Assembly (NCBI GenBank): GCA_026214975.1
Contig: CM047808.1
Span: 10,442,267 to 10,506,266, forward strand
Source of the DNA: Gentiana macrophylla
Taxonomy: Eukaryota > Streptophyta > Magnoliopsida > Gentianales > Gentianaceae
Direction: 5' to 3'
DNA: 64,000 bases
Part shown: piece after piece, positions 24,330 to 35,538 of the stretch
How the letters are laid out: each line of letters opens with the position of its first letter
How positions within the stretch are numbered: position 1 is the first letter of the stretch
Notes under the pieces: model-generated
Databases searched by the model: none
Told to the model about the DNA's origin: nothing
The model's input: the letters and a program-made list of their open reading frames with translations, nothing else
Translations under genes and position numbers: made by a program

Positions 24330-24981
24330 TCTGCTATACCTTACAGCTACAAGACCAGATATTATGTATGCTGTGAGTGTAGCTAGCAGATATATGAGTG
24401 AACCTACTGAAGCACACCTGCATTTTATCAAGAGGATACTAAGGTATCTACAAGGCACTAAGGACTATGAGATCAAATATACAGCAAGTCCAAAACCTAA
24501 ACTGATTGGGTACTCAGATAGTGACTATGCTGGTGATGTTGATGATAGGAAGAGCACCTCAGGTCAAGTGTTTATGATGAACAACAGCGTTGTATCATGG
24601 GGATCAAAGAAGCAACAGATTGTCACTTTATCCACCACAGAAGCGGAGTTTGTAGCTGCTGCACAGTGTTCATGTCATGCAATTTGGTTGATGAGATTGC
24701 TGAATGGCTTGGGACAGATGCAACATGGTCCTATTCCTATCTACTGTGACAACAGATCAGCTATCCAATTGTCCAAAAATCCTGTTTTACATGGAAGGAG
24801 TAAACACATAGATGTTAGATACCATTTCTTGAGGGATTTATGTGAAGATGGTGTTATAGAATTGATACATTGCAGCAGCAGGGATCAACTAGCAGATATT
24901 ATGACCAAGCCACTCAAAAGGGAGCTGTTCATGAGCTTGAGAAAGAGATTGGGAGTATGTTCTATCCAAGAAAGTGGCTGA
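24330..24981 (+). pseudogene. Copia-1 Gag-Pol, second part (RT C-terminus and RNase H)
   Basis: This directly continues the polyprotein interrupted at 6022. It begins LLYLTATRPDIMYAVS, the standard end of the copia RT, then the RNase H domain with SDSDYAGD, the TLSTTEAEF block, YCDNRSAI, KHIDVRYHF and QLADIMTKPL. It ends at a natural stop shortly before the polypurine tract and the 3' LTR. No internal stop is visible over about 215 codons. It lacks its own start and is annotated only as part of the split gene. Removing the insertion and one gggtg copy restores the reading frame across the junction. Confidence 0.92.
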
Positions 24982-25049
24982 ATCGAAGATGAATCAAGTT
25001 TGAAGGCTCTCTAAACTGTTTTTCATCAAAATCAGTTTAAGGGAGAGTA

Positions 25050-25339
25050 TGTTGGATATTGTGCTGAGACATTAAGTGTTTATTTTCTGTTTTTGTAATA
25101 ATTTGACTCAGTCATAGTTTGTTAGAAATGTTGAGTCTAAATAGGAAGAAGTCTTCCACATTTTCCCTAGTTTATAGGAGATAGTTGCAAGGATAAGGTT
25201 TATCCTATTATCATGTTATTTTCGTTTCTTTGATGTAAGTTTATGGCTATATATAGCCTGCTGCAAATGAATAAAAGAAGAACAAGTTCTCAGCATTCAT
25301 TTTGTCCATTTACAAAGTATTATCAATTAAGTTCCAACA
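25050..25339 (+). repeat. Copia-1 3' LTR
   Basis: 290 bp, identical to the 5' LTR by eye except for one extra T in the ttattttcg run. It is preceded by a purine-rich tract and followed by the cagaa target duplication at 25340-25344. Confidence 0.95.
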
Positions 25340-25344
25340 CAGAA

Positions 25345-25673
25345 AATATCCAACACGAATATAACTACGATTAGAACACCTTATGATTATTCATGAAAGA
25401 AGAAATCAAAAATAAATAGAAACATTGGAATCAATAACAAATAAGGACGCCCTCCAACAAACCAAAATCATACAACTTAAGTATTAAATTGAAACATAAC
25501 TTCATAAAAAACATATATTTAGAATTGTAGTTTCCTAGCTATCACGTGAAATCATCTTATCTGCATAAGAGCAACCATACTGTGATCTTAATGAACAGAA
25601 ACATAAGTTAAAACAGAGAATCCGGTTCGGTTTCCTCAGTTGTTGATTGAGACTAAACTTGACTTGCATTCCC
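25345..25673. other. 3' flank of the F-box gene
   Basis: This is non-coding and AT-rich. 25345-25440 duplicates about 1152-1250, the equivalent flank of the damaged paralogue. It probably includes the 3' UTR of the minus-strand F-box gene. No clear single polyadenylation signal stands out. Confidence 0.5.
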
Positions 25674-26846
25674 CTATTTCAAGCGGAGCTCCAAGCAATG
25701 GGCATCGTATGGCCGAAGTTGTGATAAATCATCGCAAACTATGCAGCTGTGATGATTTAGTAGATCATACAATATTAGCTTTCGAGTGGTTGTTTTGTAG
25801 AGTAATTTATGCTTCTGGGAGAAAGATATCGGTTTTAGGAATTGAGTTAGAGGTCCGATCGAATAGAGTTTGGTCCACGTTTGTTCCTTCTCATGTTTAC
25901 TCACTGTCCACACATTTACAAACCTGTTCGCAAGATAAGGGTGACAGCAGGAGACAAAAGCAAGAGACTCTTGGTTTAAAAGAAAAAGACTAGGGACATT
26001 TTTGTGCCAATCAAAGCTTTCTCTTTTCTCCCAGCCTTGAGGAAGTTCCATTTGCTGAAACAACTCAGTAGCCAAGTTGAAAGTGAGTATTTGCCAACCG
26101 AAAAGTTTTGATCCTACACACCAGTAGATGATCCCATTGAAGAAAGTAGAAGATTCAGTTGAATAATCAACGGCCAAAGGAAATCCATCTACTTTTCTCC
26201 ACTCATTTGATCTAAGGTCGTATACTTCAGCTCTCTGTTGTAGAACCCAAGATTCCAAGTTCAATATTCTAACAACCTTAAAATCCATGGTCATAGTATC
26301 AAATCCAAAGCCAACCAATTTGCAATACTCTGGAAGGATGCAATCGGGGAGCCTTTTCACCTGCTTCAAGGATGGATTAACCAGAAGAATAATTGAATAA
26401 TATGTCAAACACAATATGCCATTGCAATGACCAACCAAGTTTAGAATAGAGAGGTGAAAAGAAGGCGGGAGCTCAAAATTAGGCATTGGCAAAGTATGAA
26501 GGGCAGCTTGATTTTGACTATCACATAAATTAATCAATCCATCCACGCCCTCGTTGAACAGTCGGGCTGATGTTTCTTTATGATGGTCATACTCATAGGG
26601 GCATACAACTAACAACCCCTCGTCTACCTGCTGTGTATGCCTAACGACAAAGCACATTGCAAGAAGACTCTCTTCACTTGTGATGAGGTGTTTGTTAATG
26701 AAATTGGTACTTTTTATGAGAAGAGACCATGATTTACTTACGCATCGAAATCGGATGATAGATTTGACTGGTAACCTGATAAGAATATCTTCAATGACTT
26801 CCTCAGGAAGATGAAGATGATGCCTACAAAGATGAAAAGTAGCCAT
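25674..26846 (-). CDS. F-box protein with FBA-type associated domain
   Basis: A 390-residue uninterrupted frame starting MATFHLC at 26846. Residues about 12-40 carry the F-box, LPEEVIEDILIRLPVKSI, then RFRCVSKSW, which binds SKP1 in SCF ubiquitin ligases. From about 95 to 330 it follows the F-box-associated (FBA) pattern: LVGHCNGILCL, LLVNPSLKQVKRLP, LVGFGFDTMTMDFKVVR, RAEVYDLRSNEWRKV and ILTFNLATELFQQMELPQGW. The substrate is not predictable. It is the only intact gene in the window, in a single exon, which is common in this family. Three damaged relatives lie at 160-250, 447-566 and 1290-2025, so it belongs to a tandem cluster now split by Copia-1. Overlapping plus-strand and alternate-frame ORFs are shadows. 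Confidence 0.88.
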   Translation of the reverse strand: MATFHLCRHHLHLPEEVIEDILIRLPVKSIIRFRCVSKSWSLLIKSTNFINKHLITSEESLLAMCFVVRHTQQVDEGLLVVCPYEYDHHKETSARLFNEGVDGLINLCDSQNQAALHTLPMPNFELPPSFHLSILNLVGHCNGILCLTYYSIILLVNPSLKQVKRLPDCILPEYCKLVGFGFDTMTMDFKVVRILNLESWVLQQRAEVYDLRSNEWRKVDGFPLAVDYSTESSTFFNGIIYWCVGSKLFGWQILTFNLATELFQQMELPQGWEKRESFDWHKNVPSLFLLNQESLAFVSCCHPYLANRFVNVWTVSKHEKEQTWTKLYSIGPLTQFLKPISFSQKHKLLYKTTTRKLILYDLLNHHSCIVCDDLSQLRPYDAHCLELRLK

Positions 26847-27210
26847 CTTGGAGCAGGAGAAACCTTGTTTATGGAGGGTAGGATCGTTGTATTTGAAGAC
26901 ATCTGAAGACTCTTCTTTCTTAAAACATCAGAAGACGCTGATTTGTTAGGAGGAATTTTGGTAAAGGGAAAACATGGAAACATCAAGCAAACATGGAAAG
27001 TAAAATACTCTCGGTGATTTGTTTACACCACAATCTACATGGGCAACGATCCTCTTAAGTAATAGCCACCACACGGGCAAACATTTTATCAACAAAACAA
27101 CTAATTTTTGAAAAAAATCTATGGTTCGATAATTTTCATATTTTGAGTATGTTATATCACTTGTATTTGTGAACTTATTTAAGGCTAGATGTAAAATCCG
27201 TAATTTTATG
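26847..27210. other. Upstream region of the F-box gene
   Basis: This is the likely promoter side of the minus-strand F-box gene. The short ORF at 26738-26986 is an alternate frame overlapping its 5' end. I see no convincing TATA element and no other gene. Confidence 0.4.
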
Positions 27211-27466
27211 GGGGAGTGGTTTAAAAGGACAAAAAAGATGGGAAAAATGGGAATCAGGACAGTGAAAATATAAATTGGATGATAATAACAAATCCACTGT
27301 TCATAATCCCAAATCCACTGTTTGCTGCAGTGGAACTAGACTCAAATCTAATGTTTCACTATCACAATGGAATAAGGACATGTCATTTTTACCCGAAAAA
27401 AAATTCCACTATCCTTTTTGTATATTTCTATGTTCAAATTGTCTTTTTTAACAATAAACCCTAATT
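27211..27466. repeat. 250-bp duplicated sequence, copy 1
   Basis: About 250 bp similar to 27613-27862 in the same orientation, from ggagtggtttaaaaggac to caataaaccc. It is followed by attaagggcattttcgtca, which the second copy lacks. The ORFs over both copies are not gene-like. The origin could be an unclassified dispersed repeat. Confidence 0.75.
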
Positions 27467-27608
27467 TTATTAAGGGCATTTTCGTCAGTTATCGAAACCC
27501 AAGAAAAAAGTGAAAATATTTCTCTCTTGATCATCTTCGGTGTTCCGTTTTGCAGAACCAAGTAATCAAAAGGATCCTGGTGAAAAAGAACATTCTTCCA
27601 TCTAATTT

Positions 27609-28175
27609 TTTTAGGTGGAGTGGTTTAAAAGGACAAAAAAGAGGGGGAAATGAGAATCAGGACAGTGGAAATATAAATTGGGTGATAAGGACAAATCCAT
27701 TGTTCATAACCCCAAATCCATTGTTTCTTGCAGATGGCCCGACTCCTAAATCTAATATTTCACTATCACAAATGGAATAAGGATACTCTCCTTTTACCTA
27801 AAAATATTTCACCGTCTCTTCAGATATTTCTATGCTCAAATTGTCTTTTTGACAATAAACCCATTTTTTATTTTTTATTTTTGCTTAAAGCCCTGTATCC
27901 GAACCCACTCATCCGACTAATCCGTAGCTCGCCGGTCGTCGTCATGCAGAGACGACTCAACTCAGGGTAAACACTGCCAAGAGCTTTCTTTCAACACGGA
28001 CCCACCTGGTCCGATTAATCCGGAGTTCGCCCGGGGTCGTGCCTGCAGAGTCTGACTCAACTTAGGGGTAAGACCTGGTAAGAGCTCTTTCAACATGGCG
28101 CCTCAAAGAAGATTCGAACCGGTGACCTCCCTAGGCATTCTCAAGTTATCTACCACTTGAGCCAAGCTACTTGGT
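27609..28175 (-). mobile_element. SINE-headed insertion with 16-bp target duplication
   Basis: It is flanked by the identical 16-mer ttcttccatctaattt at 27593-27608 and 28176-28191. On the minus strand it opens with a tRNA-like head: an A box (tggctcaagtggtag, 28150-28164) and a B box (ggttcgaatct, 28109-28120), the RNA polymerase III promoter of tRNA-derived SINEs. The body holds two similar units of about 105 bp in tandem (27895-28100). Next comes an A-rich tract (27863-27890), then a copy of the 250-bp repeat, and finally a short A run at the far end. The long target duplication indicates LINE-machinery retroposition. Confidence 0.75.
27613..27862. repeat. 250-bp duplicated sequence, copy 2
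   Basis: This is the partner of 27211-27466. It lies inside the SINE-headed insertion, immediately beyond the SINE A-rich tail. Confidence 0.75.
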
Positions 28176-28191
28176 TTCTTCCATCTAATTT

Positions 28192-28613
28192 ATTCATAGT
28201 AATTTGAGGTAATTTGTTCTATCTTAGTAATTCTGGGTAATTTGTTCTATCTTTTTGTGATGCAGCTCGTATAAGTCATAGGTTAGGTTTTATGATGACC
28301 TTATGTAATTATACAATAGTTTTGTAAATTAAGCATGTCAAATTGTGTACTTGGTAGGTGAGTTCGTGGATTGACATTTGCAACATAGATTCTGCAAATT
28401 TTCTGCTTTAAGAACTTTAGCTATGAGGCAAAGAGTTTCTTCGATTAATTAATACAATTCTTTCTTTTATTTAAATGGTTTTATTTATATTTTTGGCAAT
28501 TTTTATAAAAACATTTCTGGGAAAAATTGCATGTAGGCAAGGTTACTGCAACTAGCCAACTTGGTTCTGGAAAATTTGTTTTTACGTATAACATGTAATT
28601 TTATGTATATGCA
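28192..28613. other. Non-coding spacer with a short tandem duplication
   Basis: AT-rich and without a supportable gene. Two adjacent units of about 28 bp ending ggtaatttgttctatct lie at about 28197-28252. Confidence 0.5.
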
Positions 28614-29757
28614 TTATGTTATTGATTTCCAGCTTATAAGTGAGCCACCCGGAAATACAGAAAATCCTGTAATAGATCTTCTTGTGTCATTACATCTGCC
28701 CCAATTTGAATCTACAAAACATTTTAGCTCCAAATCACTCTCTGATGGGAATAAGATGCCCTGACCAGGGGATTTCTTTAGGTATTTAAGAAGTTTATGA
28801 GCTGCTTGAAGCTGTAATTCTGTAGGTTTATCAAGGAATTGGCTAAGCTGTTGTGTGCCATAAGTAATGTCTAGCCTTGTCAACCCTAAGTATAGCAACT
28901 TCCCAAACAAACTTCTGTAATAACTCTTTGATTTTAAAGGCGATGAATCCTTTCTATGTAGGCTTATAGAAGTGTCAATAATAGAAGTTTGATTAGGTTG
29001 ACAATCGGAATAGCCATATTCTTCTAGCAGTTCCAGACAATATTTTCTTAGTGACAACACAATTTCCTTATTTGATCTAACTACTTCCAGCCCTAAGAAA
29101 TACTTGAGATCTCCAAGATCTTTTATGCCAAACTTATCATTCAGAAAGCTCTTCAATTGCTTTATTTCTTCCATATGTGGACTTGTAACTAATACATCAT
29201 CAACATAGACTAGGACTGCCACAAAAGAATCATCTGAACATTTGACAAACAAGCTGTAATCCTGTTTGGATTGCCTGACCCCCCCCCCCCCCCCTCTCAA
29301 GCAGAGCTTGGGTTAGTTTAATGTTCCACTGTCTAATGGCTTGTTTGAGGCCATATAAAGACTTTGTAAGCTAGCAAACAAGCCCTAGTTCTGACTGGAA
29401 ACCCTGTGGCACTTGCATATAAACTTCCTCTGTTAGATCTCTATGTAAGAATGCATTGTTTACATCTAGCTGGTGCAGATTCCATCATTTTGCAGCTGCA
29501 ATGGCAAGAAAAGTTCTGACGGTTGTAAGTTTAGCCACTGGTGAAAATGTGTCCAAATAATCCAATCCCAACTGATGTGTATAGCCCTTAGCCACAAGTC
29601 TTGCCTTGTATCTTTCTATTGAACCATCCGATTTCCTTTTGATTCTGTATACCCATTTACAACATATTGGTTGTTTGCCTTTAGGTAGTAATTTTCCAAG
29701 TCTTTGTTTGCTATAGAGCCTTGATTTCATTGTCCATAGCCTCTCTCCATTCAGCAT
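28614..29757 (-). pseudogene. Copia-A reverse transcriptase, C-terminally truncated
   Basis: 29757-29485 carries the RT N-terminal block ([28 protein letters not shown]). Near 29345-29300, in another frame, SLYGLKQAIRQWN follows. 29300-28614 carries YVDDVLV, the DLGDLKYFLGLEV stretch, LLYLGLTRLDI and the beginning of RNase H (SNWGRCNDTRRSITGF). The poly-C run at 29279-29294 sits exactly where ALLEGGF-type residues are expected and destroys the frame. The protein is cut off before the RNase H active site. Confidence 0.82.
29279..29294. repeat. Run of 16 cytosines
   Basis: A C homopolymer interrupts the RT of Copia-A between ALLE and RQSKQDYSLF. It is the longest C/G run in the window. Confidence 0.9.
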
Positions 29758-30300
29758 GTTTTACTGCCTCACTATAAGTTTTAGGTTCTTCCAATATTTG
29801 AGTACTAAGAACATATGACTTGTGAAGTAGTAGATAAATGATCTAATGTGTCTACCATTGCCAAAAGTGTGGTGAAGTTTCAGTAGTAAGATTATTACAT
29901 ACATAGTCCTTAAGATAAGAAGGTACTCCTCTATTTATGGAAGACTTTCTAATGTTTAAATCCTCATTGGGAGGCAACTCTTCCACATAATCAATGAATT
30001 GAACATTATCAATAGGTAGTTCAATCGTGTCATGAGCAGGCTATTGATGATGCAAAGAATCAGGAACATATTCTTGCTGATGCACAACATCATGAACATG
30101 GTCTTGTGGATTTATATCATTAAGAGAATGATCATATGGAACAACTCCTTGTGCTGGAAAAGACAAAACAGAATTTGGAATAGAAAATACATCTCGATCA
30201 AAAGGGACATGCAATGGCAAATCTTTGATATTACCTGAAGGAAAAGAAAACTCATGAAAGATAACATCTATAGCAACAAAATTATGTTTTCATTGAAGAT

Positions 30301-31402
30301 TTAAAAGATAAAATCCATTACATTAGGAACACCACCCAAGTAGACAGACCCAATACCTTTGGCTGCAAACCTGTTATTATCATGATTAAGAGTATAGGCA
30401 AAATTCAGACAACCAAATACTTTCACATCGTTATATGAAGGCCATACATAATATAGCATTTCATAGGGAGATTTGTTTTGTAATAATGGAGAAGGAGTAA
30501 TGTTAATAAGATTCACAGTATGAAGAACAAAATAAGATCAGTAAATCAAAGGCAAATCAGACTGGAATCTCAAACTCCTAGCAACATTTAGGATGTGTTG
30601 ATGTTTTCTTTCAACCACTCCATTTTGTTGAGGAGTTTTGACTACATGAGTCTGATGCAAGATACCTTTAGCAGAATAAAACTCAGGTAGATCTAATTCT
30701 AACCTATTATCGGACCTCAAAACCTTAACATTCTTATTAAACTGAGTTTGAACCAGATTACAAAATTGTTGAACAAGACTCCTGACCTCACCTTTAGACT
30801 TTAACATATGAATCCAACAGAATCTGCTATAGTTATCTACAATGGTAATGGAAAATATGACCATGTATACCAACTACTCTACATAGACCCCAAATGTCCA
30901 TAAGAATTAGATCAAAACAAGCCCTAGAAACAGATTGACTCAAATGAAAACTTAGTCTTGTCTGCTTGGCCAAATGACAAATCTCATAGATCTGACCATC
31001 TAGAATATGCACATGTGCATTATCCTTCTGTAAGACCTTAAGTCTTTGATCTGAAGCATGGCCAAGTCTGTAGTGCCAAAGTAAGGCTTGATTATCTGCA
31101 ACCTTGACATTATTAATAACATAGAAAGCATAACAAGACATATCTGCCTTAAAAATATTTAGTCCCTTATTCAGATCAGCTGAACCAATCCTTTTGAGAA
31201 TCATCATATCTTGTATCACACAACAATCCATAAAAAATTTAACACTATAGGCTCTAGATCTTTTTAGCTTACTGATGGACATGAGATTGAAGTTGAAATC
31301 AGGTACACACAACACATTGTCTAAGGTCAAATCATGATTGACTTTCACTTGACCAATATGAGTGATTTTAATATCTTTACCATTAGGTATAGTAACATAC
31401 AT
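30301..31402 (-). pseudogene. Copia-A pre-integrase and integrase
   Basis: 31402-30833 carries the copia region between protease and integrase (LDNVLCVPDFNFNLMSISKL) and the zinc-binding stretch LLWHYRLGHASDQRLKVLQ...ICHLAKQTRLSF. Its CxxC is altered. 30873-30538 has core motifs (VDNYSRFCWIHML, VLRSDNRLEL, TPQQNGVVERKHQHILNVARSL). 30516-30301 holds the C-terminal part (LLQNKSPYEMLY, VFGCLNFAYTL). This would be an integrase joining cDNA to the chromosome. Three frames are needed to read it. Confidence 0.82.
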
Positions 31403-31579
31403 GTTTTAAATAGGTTTGCAAGAGCATAATAAAGGCTTATCAAATATAATATGGTCAGTAGCACCAAAATCTACTATCATTCAAAACAATTAAAGGATTT
31501 AGACAAACATGAATCCATAGAATCAAAGTTAGTAGAAAGAACCGCTGAGTTAGCAGAATTAAAACCAGCATGACTAATT

Positions 31580-32607
31580 TCCTAGGACATGGATTGAGAC
31601 AAAGAAACTACCCTCAAAATATTCAAAATCTGCTTATACCTCTCTTGTGTGACTGGAGCCTTAGGATCTGCCACTGATTCTTGAGGAACTTGGCCCAAAA
31701 TGCCTTCAGAAGAAACAGTATTGGCTGCAACAAACCTTCCATCTTCCTCTGCCTCTAAAATTGGTAGGATAACCATGCTTTTTATAGCATCTATCCACTG
31801 TGTGGCATGCCATCCCACAGTGAGTGCATTGTGTTGTGGTTTCTTACTACCATTATTGTAAGATTTCCTGAAGTTAGAATTAGCATTTTGGTTCTGATTC
31901 TGGGCCATTACTTCCAAGTACAGAACTCACACTATTTCCAGTTGCTACATAATGATGCTGTCTTTCTTGCTTCAATGCCAGAGAAAAAACATTATTAACA
32001 GTAGGAAATAGAGATCATTAATACATGAGATTTCATGGTGGAAAACTCTCATTAAGGCCTTTAAGAAATCCTATAACATGATGCCTTTCATTGTGATCCT
32101 TGTACCATTTCTGGACACAATTGCAAGTAGGGGAGGTATCAAGGCCAACAATTGATCCCATAATATCTTGAGCTTTGCTAAGTATTCTGAAACATAAAGA
32201 TCCATCTGCTTCGTATTTTGGATCTCATCCATTAAATCTGATAGCCTATCAGTATCTCCACCGTTATATATTTCTTCTAAATCATCCCAAATCTCTTTTG
32301 CAGTTTGATAACTCATCACACTATGTGCAATTCTTTTTGAAACCGAATTTCTTAGCCATGCTTTGATCATGCTATTGTTCTGCTTTCACAAAGAGAGATG
32401 CCTATCTCCCAATGGTGGGATGGGAATAGAGCCATCAATGAATCCAAGCTTATTCTTGGATGACGGAGTATTAAGCATAGCAGTTTTCCAACTATGATAG
32501 TTAGATTCATCAAGAACTGGTTGCACAAAGATAAACACTGGGCTCTCACAAGGATGAAGCACCAAATCAGCAGGAATCGGAGCAGGTAGAACCGGATGGT
32601 TGCCCAT
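31580..32607 (-). pseudogene. Copia-A gag
   Basis: The start ATG at 32607 gives MGNHPVLPAPIPADLVLHP. Next comes the retrotransposon gag core (LDESNYHSWKTAMLNT, then MIKAWLRNSVSKRIAHSV and AKEIWDDLEEIYNGGD). A zinc knuckle CTHCGMACHTVDRCYKKHGYP is readable near 31840-31770 in a shifted frame. Gag forms the particle shell and binds RNA. Frame changes occur near 32380, 32070 and 31800. The in-frame extension upstream of 32607 is leader sequence, not protein. Confidence 0.8.
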
Positions 32608-32772
32608 GGAAAAAAACAAGGAAGAATAGAAACTAGAAATAACAACTGAGTAATAATAACACTTTCTGAAGAGATTCTGAATTTTTCTGTCGTTCATTTC
32701 CGGTTATTGTTTGGTTTGATTGAAATGTTAGGAGGGTTTTGTCGATGTCAATCACATACCATTTTTGTTAAG

Positions 32773-34190
32773 TGATGAGAGTCAACTTGGTGATCATCGC
32801 GCATTACGTCGAATATACTAGCAAGAGTACTAGGTCAAATTATAGCATAGCAACGGCGAATCAAGGTCGATCCCACAGAGTCAACGCAACTCAATCATAA
32901 ACGAATCTAACCTAACTAAAATATGGTCATTGACCAACAATAACATAGAAACGAACATGGTATTCCTCTCCCATCCCTACCTATGTACCAACTTGGCATA
33001 GTTATCCTTATGTTTACTTCCCACATAATTTCCCTAAATTAATCAAGTGTTTTAATTTAGTTTAGCTATGGGTGCTATCTCCTAACCCTATCTACTTCCA
33101 TTGTAATGAAAATAGACAATCTATATGCAACTAACCTCCTTCATTGGTTGTATTAGTCCATACGCGATAAATTCTAGAGATGCCGGCACGAGACCGAGAA
33201 CCTCCCTAAGCAGCCATCAACACTGACGAGCGCGTTCCTAGGGATCCATCAAGACTATGTCCTAACTAACACTTCACCTTCCAAGTCCTTCATGTTAATT
33301 TACGATATACGAATATTAGATTGGCCAGACCTAAGTAATCGTTTTAATTAATCCTGTCGATCAACGTAGCTGACGCTGAATCTCTAGATTAAGGTTCCTA
33401 AAAATTTACCGCGGTTAATCGGTATGGACCGCCAATTAACCGGGGGCATCATTTCCTATTCTGGAATCTACATTGCTTTGTTCTGATTAATTCAAGTACA
33501 TTATGGGGTCGTTAAACATGCATAACTACAACACGTAAAAACAAGTAGATCTACCATAATAAAGGCATAAAGGAACGTTCAAAGCTTCATACCTTCGGTT
33601 ATGGGAATCTAGCTTGATCTACTCAAGCTAGAGACGGTGTGGAGGGGAGAAAACCAGAAAATAAATCACAAAGGATCTAAAGAAACTTTATTGCATCAAA
33701 TCTAAATGAGAAGATATATTGTATTGTATTGCCTATGTTACAATTGGATTCTACGGCTTTATATAGATAATATAGCTTACTTAAGACTCTAATAAACCCG
33801 AACCGACCGAGTAGATGTGGCAGACTTTGGTTTCTTGTCCTCTAAGTCCTCGATAAATCGGGCCTGGGCTTCGATTAATCGGCCCAACTTTTCGTCCCTT
33901 TTTCTGGAAGATTTCTTTCTGGACTTCATTTACTTGGCCCAATGTCTTCCTTTCAGCCTAGATTCATCCTTAGCTGCTCCAGATTTTGATACATCCTGAA
34001 AAGTGTATAAAACAAGGCGGAACAGTACCAAATCTACGGGATAATAATAGAAATGCAGAATTGTGAACCTAGGAACATACATATAGCATTTAACATATAT
34101 TCCATACGATAATGAGCCTATCTATCGCCTCTCGAGCACAATTCGGGGTAAATAAGGGTATAAGTATTTGTAACATTTAGGGTGTCATCA
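32773..34190 (-). repeat. LTR of the Tat/Athila-type fragment
   Basis: 1.4 kb with inverted termini TGATGA...TCATCA. Minus-strand TATA candidate ctatataaag at 33766-33757. A palindrome doublet lies upstream of it (33851-33881). The ORF at 33817-33999 is not a gene. Confidence 0.8.
33851..33881 (-). repeat. CGATTAATCG palindrome doublet (LTR)
   Basis: cgataaatcg at 33851-33860 and cgattaatcg at 33872-33881, start to start 21 bp. They lie upstream of the minus-strand TATA candidate at about 33760. Confidence 0.8.
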
Positions 34191-35538
34191 ACTCCCCCCC
34201 CACTTAGCTTTTGATCGTCCCGAGCAAAAAGGCAAAAAGAAAATGAAACCCTGACCAATATACAAGCTACATAAAAACGGCGTTGTCTCACATAGTCACG
34301 ATAGAGATCATGTTAACTCATATCCATAAGTAACACATTAAACAATATTCACGTCATGAACCAATGTGAGTGTGCAATAACTCATCTATCCTTAGTAATG
34401 CGGACAATCGCACATTACGTCAACCCGTAGTCGAACTAACCATTCACGAACATGCTTTTCCCTTTACGCCATTTATTTAATTAATTGATTTTTTTACTTT
34501 TATTGCTTAGGTCAAGTCAACTGGGCAAGGCGGATCGAGAACTGAGTATTACTCTTAGGCTCAATTTATCGGTCTATTTTGTGCGAGGGTCGTGCGTCTT
34601 ACGCTCCATCGAATTTGCTTCCCTCTTTCTAAAGAGAAAGAACTAGCATATAACCATGATAATCATTTTTCTTTCTTTGTCTCTTTTTATCGGCAGGTAA
34701 ACTCTCAAAATTTATCCATCCTTACGGTCTACACTCATGATAAACTACCGAATTCATAACTCCTTAGCCCTTATAAGATCCACAACTTGACCTAAATGAC
34801 CATAGGTAGAACAAAATTCGAGATAAAGCTAGGGTCAACTCTAGTCAAAGCAATGCGCCATCTACTACATACCAGGGAAAGTGAGTTATACGTGCTTAGA
34901 ATGGTGGTTCATAAACAGAATATGCGTTTAATACACCAAGATTTGTAAGGGCCCGACTCTTATCTATGCATGGGAAACAAGGGTGTAATTAATCAACTCC
35001 AAAAGGTCAAAAACGTCATCTTTTTTCCAAATTTTTTTTATGAGACGAATCAAAGTCTCTGTGGTGAAAAATGCATTTAAGAGAATCAAGGTAATCAAGC
35101 AATCATCGGAATATAATGCTAAAAAGCTAAGTGACGCTCCTACCCCCCACTTAATCGAAGCATTGTCCCCAATGAAAAGATAAAAAATGAAAACAGAAAG
35201 GAACTTAGCTTTGGTAAGCGCGGAGCGGAAGAAGTAAACGGATCGCTATCAATTGCAAAGGGCTCAAAAGATAAATCCGGAAATCGCAATGCTTATCTCA
35301 TACAAAACAAGAGACGCAACTCGAGTGACAATAACCGTATAATTAAATTGAAGCAGTAAAAGAGAAACATAAAAACTCCTAAACCATGTTATGCCGAAAA
35401 AATGATTATATTAATATTAAAAGTCTGACATAATACTACTAGATAGGAATGAAAAGAAAAAAATAAAAATAAAAATAAAAATAAAAATAAAAATAAAAGA
35501 CTACAATGGAAAACAACAACAAGAAATAAGAAAAGAAA
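34191..35538. other. Non-coding 3' region of the Tat/Athila-type fragment
   Basis: This is the untranslated stretch between the env-like ORF and the 3' LTR, with the polypurine tract at 34191-34204. An (AAAAAT)n microsatellite lies at about 35459-35498. No gene is seen. Confidence 0.6.

Larger units (their letters stand above)
2296..25339 (+). mobile_element. Copia-1: complete Ty1/copia retrotransposon carrying two nested insertions
   Basis: It has two short LTRs (2296-2584 and 25050-25339) that start TGTTGG and end CCAACA. By eye they differ by a single T. There is a tRNA-iMet-type primer site at 2586-2597 (tggtatcagagc), a purine tract just before 25050 (aagggagagta), and a 5-bp duplication cagaa (2291-2295, 25340-25344). 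Gag-pol domain order is gag, protease, integrase, RT, RNase H, which defines copia. The coding region is split at 6027/24330 by a Tekay-like gypsy element. With that removed the element would be about 4.7 kb. Near-identical LTRs mean a recent insertion. Confidence 0.95.
28614..32770 (-). mobile_element. Copia-A: truncated Ty1/copia element without LTRs
   Basis: On the minus strand it has a leader (32770-32608), gag, protease, integrase and RT in copia order. It stops inside the RT/RNase H junction at about 28620 (GGSLISWKS). RNase H and the 3' LTR are missing. At the other side, homology meets a Tat/Athila-type LTR at 32773, so no 5' LTR is seen. Its leader sequence recurs at 275-395. It has many frameshifts, including a run of 16 C at 29279-29294. 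Confidence 0.85.

Noticed and set aside
28100..28172. tRNA gene (A and B boxes present)
   Set aside because: No complete cloverleaf, no acceptor stem pairing, and it forms the head of a SINE with an A-rich tail and a long target duplication.
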